Assembly (NCBI RefSeq): GCF_000090795.2
Contig: NW_003546273.1
Location: 396,675-420,822 of the forward strand
From: Amphimedon queenslandica
Lineage: Eukaryota; Porifera; Demospongiae; Haplosclerida; Niphatidae
Direction of reading: 5' to 3'
Length of the DNA: 24,148 nucleotides
Below are positions 1-13,342 of the stretch, piece after piece. Below the pieces are notes generated by a model. It ran no database searches, was not told the DNA's origin, and was given only the letters and a program-made list of their open reading frames with translations. Positions within the stretch are counted from its first letter, which is position 1. Each line of letters opens with the position of its first letter. The translations under genes and the position numbers were made by a program.

Positions 1-3000
1 TCATTTCTATTGCAGTCAACATCAGTAAGTTGTATGGTTCTTCTTGATGATTCATAACGTGAACCATTAATGGCAACACCTCCTGCAGGAATTTTTTTAT
101 ATTCAGAAATGATAACTTACTTGATGCGTTATAGTTCAGTTGTTTACAGACTACTGATGCTTCTCTGTCAGTCCATCCATTAGCAGACACAAGCCCCCAC
201 ATATTATAATAACACACTTGGAGTGTGCCTTCATATTTTGTTGGACCACCAACCAAGCGTACATCAGAATTGGAGCAATCTATGAAAAAGTTAATAATGA
301 CCAACAGAACAATGATAATGAATAGCTCACTATCTCTGCAGATGATTCCAACTGTATTGCTATGTGAACAAATAAAAGAGCCATATTCTTTCTTATGGCA
401 TTCAGTCACAGTTTCTTCAGAACCTCCACAATTAAAATCAGAATAAATGATAGCTTTATTACCATCACCAAAGTATGAATCAGTATACACAATTGGTTCT
501 ATAAGAATAATAACATAAAGTATAAAATATGTCAAAAAGTCAAGAAATAAATCATTTAAATGCACATACATGTACTTATGTTTTGCAGAAATTTGAGCTG
601 ATTCTATTCAAACTTGGATTTTTTATGAATTTTTAAAGCTGCTCAAAAATTGGGTCAAAGTCCCTGTACTATGTATATGGTCTCGGGCTACATTTTGTCA
701 AAAAACAGCTAAATAAAATTCTCCATTTTAAATTTTTTTGATACATTATACATGTTCTGATGAGGTTTATTTTTGTTTGACCTCAGTGATAACAATATAA
801 ATTGTTATGATACTTCTACAGTTCAACAGCAGTAATAACTTCTTTGTTTCTGTTTCATGCAAAACATATCAACATTGTATTTTTAGAGGTTTTTCAACTG
901 ACCCCTAGTCTGAATTAATAATATATTATGGCCATTTACCAGATTCTCCAAGTTCAAGGCCCATTTGTCTACACACTACATGTGCATCAGTTACACTGAA
1001 CCCTCTGCCACATACACTCCCCCAAATATTATTAGTACAGACTTCCAATCTTCCAGACTCTCCTGTGCTGCCATTAACAAGACGCACTGATCCTTCTTCA
1101 CACCCACCAGTTGATTCTAATAATGACTAAATTATAACTAATTACTTCACAATAGTCACTTACCATAGCAGCATAGACCAATGGGGTACTGACACTTTGA
1201 TTGACATTTATCAACAAGATCACATTCACTTAATGATGTAGCAGTTGGAGCATCAATACATGACACATTCTGAAATAAACTATTGACACTGGATAATCCA
1301 AATCTTCCATCATTAAACACTGCTGTTACTGTGAGAAGAAAAATATAACAATATTATCAGACTCTTCTGCAACTTGCTATCATATTGCTCATATCCTAGC
1401 TGTCTGCAGGCTACTACTGCTTCTTGTGGTCCAAGTGAACAAAACAGTGACCATGATCCATGATAGCAGTACTCTATATTCCCCTCAGCAACACCAGACC
1501 TACCACCAGTTAGTCTAATGCGTCCACTAGTACATGATACTCCTCCAGTTGGAGGAGGAATGCATTGATCAGGAGTATAGCACTTCACACCAGCTACATT
1601 AGTCTGAGGTATCATAGTCTTTCCTTCCTCTAGGGAAAGAGTTGTTCTTGTACAATCACTGATTGTTCTCTCATGGCCAGTGCAGTCTATATCTGATATG
1701 TGTACTGTCTTGTTCGCTGGTTTACCAAAGTATGAGTCATTAAATGAAATGGTTTCTAAAATCCACATAACAAGTGTATCCACTGAAAGTTACAAGATAC
1801 CTTTTATTTCATATCCTAATTGTCTGCACACTACTTCAGCATTTTGAGTACTCCAACTTGAATCAGAGATAAGGCCCCAAATATGGTCATGACAAACCTC
1901 AACTGTTCCTTCATAGTTCGATTCACTACCTACCAATCGTATCTCACCATCTTCACAATCTACAAGTGATGCATTGATAATAAGGCTGAAGCACAACAAA
2001 GCATCATAAATACCATATCCACACAATACTCCAGCAGTATTGTTCCTGGAACAGTTAAACTGTGGATAGACTATACTGCCACACTCAGTTAAACTAGATT
2101 CCCATCCTCCACAAGAAAAATTAGAATGTACAACTGGATACTGACCAGCACCAAAGGTTGAGTTACGAAACACTACTGGCTCTATGAATCAATTAAAAGT
2201 TTCATATACCAAACATTAATAGCAGTATACACATACCTTTATCAGGATGTCCTAGCTGTGCACAGGCAACGTGAGCATCAGTTTTACCCCATCCTTCATC
2301 ACAGACAGCTCCCCAGACTCCATCAGTACATATTTCAATTCTTCCTTCATTTTCAATGATACCATCAACTAGTCTAATATCACCAGTAGTACACATACCA
2401 GGATCTGTAATTGCAATAATAAAGTTATTACAAAGACATTGAACATACTGAAGCATTTTATTCCAATATTCTTTGGACACAATGGAATACATTCTGATGT
2501 TTGAACTACACAATCTGAAACATAATCTTCAGTTCCATTGCACACAATATTATTAAAGAGACTAAAGTTTTGAACAACACCAAAATCAGTTGTAGGAATG
2601 ATTGAAGCAGCTATAATTTAAAAAGAGTAATAAACATAAGAATACATGTTATATTATATACCTGTATAGTTAACAAATCCAAGCTGTTTACAGACAACAG
2701 AAGCAGCAACAGGGTCCAGTTTACAGAATGGTGACCAGTATCCATTATAACAATACTCTAATCTACCAGTACCTGCCTCCTCACTACCTTCTAATCTGAT
2801 AGCACCATTAAACTGGCACTGTGATCCTGCAGTGTTGATCCATGATGGTGGTGCAATACATTCAGTTGGTTCATCATGTATACAGTCAACCCCAGCTACA
2901 TCATCAGTGTTGAGAGCTAGTTTACCATTATCTAGTGAGAGTATGGTTTTTGAGCATTGTAGAATGTTAGGCTCTTGTCCAAAACATGACACATGCTTAA

Positions 3001-6000
3001 AATGAACAGGGAGCCTTGGTTTACCATAGTATGAGCCACGGATTGACTTAGCAACTATAAGAAATGAATGACATAAAAAATGAAAATGATTGTACACGTA
3101 ATTTCTTACTTCCATTGTGATAGCCTAATGAATTACAGACAACTCTAGCATCTCCATCACTCCATGCAACATCTGATATTAAGCCCCACATGTTATTATA
3201 ACAGACAAGAACAGTTCCTTCATTGAAATACTTTCCACCTCTTAATTTCAACTGACCATTACTACAAGCTGCAACATACATGAATTCTAATCAATATTTT
3301 CGTAAAACTTTCAGGATTACTTACAGTCCTTGCATGTCACACCAGCAGTGTACTGCTGAGTGCAGTTGAAGTTAGGCTGACTTGATTTAGAACAGCTATA
3401 AATTCCAGACTCATAGCCATAACAACGAAAGTAACTAAACAAAACAGGACCGTTTGTTTCACCAAAATAAGCATTAGAACGTGCAATTGAGCCTAAATAG
3501 GATTTTGTGCAATAGTCAATTCATTTACTTTATACCTGATCCTCTGTATCCTAATCCTTTACAAAATACAAAAGCATCAGATGTGCCCCAGCCATTATGG
3601 CAGATAGCCCCCCATACTCCATTGAGACATATTTCAGCTCTACCTTCTTGCTCTATTGTACCATTGACCAATCGAATCTCACCATCATTTGTACATGAAC
3701 CAGTATCTGAAATTTCATTATAACAAAGAAGCATTATTACTACATACTATCTTACTGTAGCAACGAAGGCCATATTCAGTGGAACATGCTGCAAGACTAA
3801 TATCGCATGAGCTTCTTCTAATCACATCAGTGCATTGTGATAGTGATTGGTGAGAGCTACTGCAGGATTTATAATGAAGATAACTCTTACTGTTGCTTCG
3901 TCCAAATCGTTCATCATTGAAAACACTACCATCTGTTATGGAAATATAAATTAATATTCAAACCTTAAATTTAATCCACCATTATACTTACAAGTAGAAT
4001 TGTATCCTAGTTGTTTACATACAAGTGAAGCAGTGATTGATGACATACCACAGGAAGGTACCCAGTCCCCATTATAACAATACTCTACTCTTCCTTCATT
4101 GCTAGTAGATCCATTGACTAGTCTTACAGTACCATCAGTGCAAGTACCAGATCCTTATAATTGCTAATTACTAAATTATTGATAGATGCCTGTACCTTGA
4201 GAAGGTGAGTAACAAATAAGACCAAATGCACTTGAGCTGGAGCACCGAGATCTAGATCTACATAAGTTGTAATAGAAGTGTAATAATAGCAATCAATACT
4301 GAAGATCATACCGATAGTAGTATGAACATTGATATATTGAAGTATGATAAGAATTGCATGACCAATAGTATGAGTCATAGTAACTTGTGTGGTATTGACC
4401 ATAATACCCATAACTTCTGGTATCTAGAATTTACTGCTGAATAACCACCATTAATATACTAAATGAATACTAACCAAGTGCTCCAGGATACCCCATTGCT
4501 TGACATATTAGTCTTGCAGTATAACAATTGAATGCATAGTTACAGACAGTAGTCCATGCTCCACTTTTACAATATAATAGAATCCCTTCATTACTGGGTC
4601 CTGTATGATTGAATGATTTCCACAGTCTAAACTGCCCATTAGTGCATGGGCTAGTGATTCTTCCTATGAAGTATACCACAAATTCAATAATTGAGAGATG
4701 AGTTATATGTCCAATAAGCTCACCATAGCATTCCACACCAGCTACTTCAGAACTAGAACAACGATAGGAGCCGAGAGTGTAACTGCACGAAGATAGACTA
4801 CTGTAACTGCTGGAACAACCAACATTCCTGATCCTAATTGGTACAGATCCTCGTCCATAATTTGCACAACAAGAGTAACTATATAGTGAAGCTAGAAACA
4901 CATAAAATAAATTAAAATTATAACAATACAAGATAACCTACTATCAAACCCCAATTGCCTACAAACCACTCTAGCATCTGAACTATCCCAACCATCATCA
5001 CAAATAGTCCCCCATTGATTGTAAATACAAAACTCAACACGACCAAAAGATCTGTATGATGCAGTGATCAAACGAATATCACCATTTGTACAAGTACCTC
5101 CACCTATATTTAATAAACATGTCTAATGACTGCTTAATTCAATCATCTTACTTTGACAAACAACTCCAGCTAATGTACCATGATAACAAGAACTGGTAAG
5201 AACTGTATTGTAGCCACAGTTGGTTATTTTAGTTTCAGATCCAGTACAACTAACATAGTCCATCAATACAGTCCCATTACCCCAACCGTAGTATGAAGAG
5301 GTAAATCTTGTAGCCCCTATTCAAAGAAACAACAATGATATGAAAGTTGAAGATCAATTCAGCCTATTTGTCATTTGGTTGTGCCTCAGATGTAGGAGTA
5401 AATTTTACTAGCAATAACAAAACATGATGATTTACTGCAATAGTAATACCAATAGTAATAGGTGCACTTGCTAATGATAACAGCACCACACGTGTAATTG
5501 ACAAAATGTTTGTCTAGACACATTTATTGTGACTCAAAAGAGTACTGGGGTATATTACGAATTAGAAAATCAAAATACATAGCAACGTTTTGGCATAGTT
5601 GGTGTGAGCATAGTAAGTGCATGTACATGTAGCATCACCCAGTGATCGAAATCTAAGTCTCATTCTTTCTTAAAATGATCACTCCACCAGATAAAATTAA
5701 AATTCTATACAGTATTTGGTGCATTATAACCAATACTATAATGTCCACTAATAACATTTTTTTGGTCAGTATACACACTCCATATGCATATTAATATTCT
5801 TATAAAACTTTGAAAGCATAGATGTTATTTACTAGTACAACCCATCATTAGAGTGGCCTAGGCACTAGTTGCAAGACAGTTAAACATTTAAAATTCAAAA
5901 AAGAATACTACAAGGCAATGTCTCATAATAACATGCCACTCTCTCATAACAGTACAGTAGTTTATAAGCAACAAATGAGTGCTTGGGTGAACACAAATGG

Positions 6001-6357
6001 ACTTTAAGTTCCTTTTGACAAATACATGCTTATACTTATCATAGCAAATAGATATTTCATCAAAAATATGCACACATACCTGTGGTGCTGAATCCTAATT
6101 GTCTACAGACAACCTTTGCAGCACTGCTATTAAAGAAATTGTGACAGACCCAGCCCCAAACACCATTGAGACAAACTTGCAAGTTCCCCTCCCAGGGTCC
6201 AAGACCCCATACCAAACGAACAGACCCAGTACTGCAAGATTCAACAACTGCAGGAACATGATAATGGACTGAGTGCTCTAAAAATAATGCACTGACTTGC
6301 AACTGATGATAACAATGTCACTGATAGTGCAGCAACAATTAGGAGAGTCTTGTTCAT
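1..6357 (-). CDS. Secreted multi-SRCR-domain protein (partial, at least 12 SRCR domains)
   Basis: Exons in transcript order: 6357-6297, 6247-6080, 5316-5152, 5103-4942, 4891-4724, 4663-4475, 4423-4312, 4257-4196, 4153-3992, 3932-3756, 3706-3536, 3492-3325, 3268-3110, 3054-2662, 2610-2449, 2404-2237, 2181-2014, 1959-1801, 1755-1378, 1328-1164, 1116-940, 498-331, 279-121, 82-1 (open). They join into about 1,367 codons in one frame. Residues 1-20 (starting MNKTLLIVAA) form a signal peptide. Then come 12 scavenger receptor cysteine-rich domains, each split by an intron into a first half (C..G.VRL, EGxVEVCxNGxWGxVC, VVCRQLG) and a second half (FG, C.G.E..L..C, AGVxC). Every intron is phase 1 except the phase-2 intron 4258-4311. 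SRCR proteins bind polyanions, microbes or other cells, and this one is probably extracellular; no transmembrane segment is seen, but the C-terminus is off-window. Ligand unknown. The first extra-long intron is 5317-6079. Sure of the family, less of exact splice sites. Confidence 0.9.
499..939 (-). other. SRCR intron carrying MITE-like repeat fragments
   Basis: Intron of 441 bp between the two exons of SRCR domain 11. About 556-672 is a minus-oriented copy of the repeat family described at 19019-19396: it ends with the shared tccctgtactat terminus and has the shared ctcaaaaattgggtcaaag motif. Positions 715-790 (aaaattctccatttta onward) resemble the other end of the same family. No coding exon was found here. 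Confidence 0.6.
940..3706 (-). repeat. Tandem three-SRCR-domain, five-exon units in the SRCR gene
   Basis: Counting domains from the N-terminus, exons for D5-D6-D7 (3706-2449) and D8-D9-D10 (2404-1164) have the same layout: first half, second half, first half, one fused exon (second half of the middle domain plus first half of the third domain, 393 and 378 nt), second half. D11-D12 (from 1116) starts a third copy and is cut by the window edge. Matching exons are also alike in sequence: the middle-domain first halves share WGLIS or WGLVS in place of WGxVC (exons 3268-3110, 1959-1801, 279-121), and the two fused exons share YFGKP, LSL..GK and LEYCY/IEYCY motifs. D2-D3-D4 (5103-3756) may be an older diverged unit in which the fused exon is still split by an intron. 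Confidence 0.75.
5317..6079 (-). other. Longest SRCR intron, no gene seen
   Basis: Intron of 763 bp splitting the two exons of SRCR domain 1, with donor GTATGTG after the exon ending at 6080 and acceptor TTTGAATAG before 5316. AT-rich. The open stretch at 5888-6073 on the minus strand has no recognisable domain and is not supported as an exon. Confidence 0.6.
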
Positions 6358-6868
6358 TCTCAGCTCCAAACTAAAGGTTAACTGATTTATCATATGAAGC
6401 CAGATCAGTTCGTTTTTATATTTTTACTTTTGTGCGTCCTGATAATAATACTAACACTAATACTATTATGCTAATAATAAAATAATAATAACTATAATAA
6501 TTATTATTACAATTATCATTGTTATCGAAGAAAACATAAAAATAATTATCGAAACAGAAATTAATACAAAAAATAGGAAAAATCCTGAGCCAACAAGAAA
6601 TAAAACTAAACAGCAAAAACCGTACAGAAATAAATAGACATGCAACAGAACTTACAAAAGACAGAGTTGGCCATCAATCACATGCACAGGAGCAGATTTA
6701 ATAATAATATTATTATCATCATTATTTTAACACTAAATAGGTCTAATATTGAAGGACTGCAGTTAGATCTACCTAAAAATGACAATATACTTTTTTTATC
6801 AAAATTGTTTTAATGCTTAGACTTAGCCTAATGAAGCTTAAACCCCTCCCCTGAGTCCCCTCCTAAAG
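6358..6868. promoter_or_regulatory. Divergent intergenic region between SRCR and HSPBP1 genes
   Basis: 511 bp separate the two start codons, which point away from each other, so both promoters must lie here or overlap the neighbouring gene. The stretch is strongly AT-rich with (AAT)n/(ATT)n runs near 6440-6510 and 6700-6730. I see no convincing TATA box, CRE or other named site, and the minus-strand open stretch at 6416-6616 is low-complexity. Confidence 0.5.
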
Positions 6869-9164
6869 ATGGACGGTATTACTAGTAGATTGAAAGGGAT
6901 CTTAAACTGGTCTATAAGGCAGCAAGAGAGAGGTAATGGAGGAGCCACGCAGACACAAGAAGAACATAATGACCCACAAGTAATTGGTAGACTAGTGTTT
7001 ATGTGATATTTATGTGTCATTGTATAGGTAGTAGACTTTATACAATAGATTGTAGATTGTGTAGTCTACAATTGTACATTGTAGATTATTATTATTATTA
7101 CTATTATTTATTTATTTATTATACTAGAGACTGGAGTGGTTGAAAGAAGTGTTGCATTCAGTATCAACTAAACCAAGTGAGACTGACCTCCTCAAGGGAG
7201 CTCTATCAATACTTGAAATACACTCGGACAAACCATCATTTAGGTATAATAGACTATGTATATATCATGATACTAATTTTATTTATCATTATTACATGCA
7301 TTATTAAGATAATAGGCCAAATTTCAATATTTTTTGTACAAAAATAGCAAAAATATTATTGTTATTATTATTATTATTATTGTTGTTGTTGTTGTTGTTG
7401 TTAATTGCAGTCAGGAAGAGTTGGATGCTCTCAAACAATCTTTTGAAGATGTCGAATATTTTGTTGAAGATTTGGACCATGCCTCAGGTAGCAATAACAG
7501 CAATAAAAATAGTTATTATTAAAATAATATTTTAAACAGATTTGATACCATTGAAAGGAATAGCAACTATCAGTAAATACTTATTGCGCAATGAGAGGTA
7601 ATAATGTAATAATAAAAAAATAATAATGTAATATTAATTATTCATAAAATAATTTTAAGAATATCTTTTTAATAATTTAATATAATAATAAATAATAATA
7701 TTTTTCCTTATTTTAGTGATTTGGTTGGTTCTGCTTGCAGTATTATAACTAATGCTTCACAGAATCATGAACCTTGTCAGAAAGAGTTCACACAATCGTC
7801 TCTCAATCACTTGATTCAGTTGCTCTCAGGAACCAACGAGGGATTGCAAAGGAAGGCTATATCAGCTATATCAAGTAGGTGGAGCCAACTGCAAATACTG
7901 TATAGCATTAAAATTTTCCTGAGAAAATTTTGAAGATCCTTGAATATAGTCACGAATTGAATTTCAGCAGTTTTGACAGTTGATTATTTTTAATTTAATT
8001 TTTTCAAATTATGAAATAAGTATAGCAAGCATCTTTAAAGCTAAAGCAACTCATACATTAATGTAAATTTAATTTTAAATAATAATAATAATAATAATCT
8101 ATTTTAATAATAATAATTTATTAATAATAATAATAACCTATTTTTAGGTTTGGTGAGAGGCTACAGCCCAGCAAGAGAGCTATTTTTAGAAAACGATGGA
8201 CCAAATTTACTACTCTCATCTTTATATGGGGCCAGTGACAGACTAAGCGTTAAAATATTCTTTTTCCTTCAGCACCTGTACATTGAACCACACTGTGAGT
8301 GCAGTAATTAAAAGTAAAGAAAATTATTATTTTATTTTTTGATTTATTTTTAGCTAATCTCGAGCTGCTAATAGACGACCTTATTGACGCTATTAATAAA
8401 AATATAAAAACTTTTAAAGACAACGTTGATCTTCTTGAACAATCTTTACTGACGCTACACCAAATGCTACAGACATACCCTGAGAGGACCAGATTGGTAG
8501 GAAGGGAAAGGGGTGTGGTCATAGATAGCCACACCCTCCAATTATTAAGTGAATCAGTGAGTGAGGTAAGTGTGAACAAGAGAAAGAAATTCAAGAATTG
8601 CTATTTTACAATTATTACAACAACTAACAGTTCATGAGAATGTTAATATGTGCCCAGAATCAGCTAGGATATCAGTAATGCATTAGAAAATGTAATAAAA
8701 TTTGGGGTGATTTTGGAGCCATTTTTTGAAAAAACATTGGGTATTTTTCAGGATTTTGGCATTTTTTAAAAATGGCCGTAACTCGAAAAATTTAAGTTGG
8801 AATCAGCTCAAACTTTCTACACAGTATAAGGGCATCAATATGTATTAGAAAATATAATAAAAATTTGGGGTGATTTTGGAGCCATTTTTTGGAAAAAACC
8901 ATGGGCTATAGCCTTGGGTATTTTTCAGGATTTTGACGTTTTCTTAAAATGGACTTAACTCAAAAAATTTAAGTCGGAATCAGCTCAAACTTGCTACACA
9001 GCATAAGTACATCAATATGTATCAGAAAATGTAATAAAAATTTGGGGTGATTTCGGAGCTGTTTTTTGGAAAAAACCATGAGCTGTGAAAAAGCAATAAA
9101 TGATTGCAGTTTTTTTATAATTTAGGAGACTCAGGAAAAACTAAAAGAACTCTCGTTTAACTGA
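6869..9164 (+). CDS. HSPBP1: Hsp70-binding protein 1 / Fes1-type nucleotide exchange factor
   Basis: Exons 6869-6979, 7128-7243, 7411-7487, 7540-7597, 7717-7874, 8148-8294, 8354-8565 and 9126-9164 join in frame into 305 aa. HSPBP1/Fes1 proteins are armadillo-like cytosolic factors that bind the Hsp70 ATPase domain and speed release of ADP and client. The N-terminus MDGITSRLKGILNWSI matches the LxGLLxWSI start typical of the family. Then come WLKEVLHSV, a DLxxALxxLE-like segment, the hallmark ELxxLxxxVExxDxAxDLIPLKG region (exons 3-4), and armadillo repeats ending QLLSGTNEGLQRKAISAISSLVRGY and FLQHLY. The human protein is about 359 aa and has a Gly-rich N-terminal extension missing here. The last exon adds only 12 codons (ETQEKLKELSFN). 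Intron 2 (7244-7410) ends in (ATT)n(GTT)n just before the acceptor. Convergent with SMAD. Confident. Confidence 0.9.
8566..9125 (+). repeat. HSPBP1 intron 7 filled with about three tandem copies of an interspersed repeat
   Basis: Within this 560-bp intron the block tttggggtgattttggagcc begins near 8701 and again near 8864, and a variant begins near 9041 (tttggggtgatttcggagct), with periods of about 163 and 177 bp. Each unit also holds a segment like ggaatcagctcaaactt(t/g)ctacacag. That segment recurs in the DBR1 intron repeats at 19019-19396, so this is likely the same or a related MITE-like family. Confidence 0.7.
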
Positions 9165-9624
9165 AAATGATATTATTTTTTTGTTATTATTATTATTAAT
9201 GTTTGTTATTATTATTACAACAATCAGAGTGAGGGAATTAATATATTTAAATGGCAATAAACAATAAAACAAATTACAAAAATATTGACAACAATTAGAT
9301 AGAAAAGAAAAGAGGATCATTATGTACATACTAATGAAGAGGGATTGTAATACATTGGAATGAAAGGTGTAGGTGGAGAGATGCTGGTTGTGATGATAAT
9401 AATTTGTTACTAATAATCTCCCTATTGTGTATGTGTAAGTCAGTCCATCCATAAGTATTAGCATGATTAATATCAGAGACAAAATGACCATTATCATACT
9501 ATAACACTCACAATAATCATAACAAAGTTAATAAGAATAACAATAATAATAATAAAGATTAAAATGGACTAAGAGGAAACTCAACAAGAGATAGATAGAT
9601 AGAGGGGAGATGAATGCTACACAG
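9165..9624. other. Convergent 3' intergenic region, HSPBP1/SMAD
   Basis: 460 bp between the HSPBP1 stop and the SMAD stop. AT-rich, with ATT runs near 9180-9215 and (AAT)n near 9540-9556. AATAAA hexamers at 9256-9261 and 9263-9268, about 100 bp past the HSPBP1 stop, are plausible polyadenylation signals for it. The minus-strand open stretch 9141-9497 is low-complexity and not supported as a gene. Confidence 0.55.
9256..9268 (+). terminator. Candidate polyadenylation signals for HSPBP1
   Basis: Two AATAAA hexamers two bases apart or nearly so (9256-9261 and 9263-9268), about 95 bp downstream of the stop codon. Position and sequence fit a cleavage and polyadenylation signal; no transcript evidence is available. 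Confidence 0.45.
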
Positions 9625-13018
<3,394 letters not shown>

Positions 13019-13342
13019 CACAAAAAAAAGAGAGAGAAATTGAGAGAGGATGAGATAACTCTGAAAACAGTGGTGTCTGTCTATTATTATAATTTTTTAT
13101 TTTTCGTGAAAATTAATCCAGTCATACCACTACGTCATAATCGAGTTTTAATTATGACGTCAGCTAATGAGCGTGGGAGTTATGTTGCATGCATTCTGTT
13201 GCTGATTAATATGATAATAATAATTAAAATAACCACTTATTTACTATAAAATTTACCATATATTTACTATAAAAAATATAGTTTATACATCTACAATTAC
13301 TACTCTAGATCAAATATGCATTATTAAAAATTAGTTCATATT
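13019..13342. promoter_or_regulatory. Upstream region of SMAD / 3' flank of translin
   Basis: 324 bp between the SMAD ATG and the translin stop, both genes reading leftward. It must hold the SMAD promoter and the translin 3' end. The paired CRE-like sites at 13131-13162 are the clearest candidates; the rest, 13200-13340, is AT-rich with TTTACTATAAA repeats near 13235-13280. Confidence 0.5.
13131..13162. promoter_or_regulatory. Inverted pair of CRE/ATF-like sites upstream of SMAD
   Basis: A full CRE palindrome TGACGTCA lies at 13155-13162 and a near match TACGTCA at 13131-13137. The 10-mers acgtcataat (13132-13141) and attatgacgt (13151-13160) are perfect reverse complements with a 9-bp spacer. 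They lie 113-145 bp upstream of the SMAD start codon, a distance that fits promoter sites for CREB/ATF-type bZIP factors. Function is inferred. Confidence 0.5.

Noticed and set aside
4124..4411. 95-codon minus-strand open frame
   Set aside because: Wrong frame of the SRCR domain 3 second half; the right frame needs the 54-nt phase-2 intron at 4258-4311.
9141..9497. 118-codon minus-strand open frame between HSPBP1 and SMAD
   Set aside because: AT-rich, Ile/Asn/Leu-biased, overlaps the last HSPBP1 exon and matches no family.
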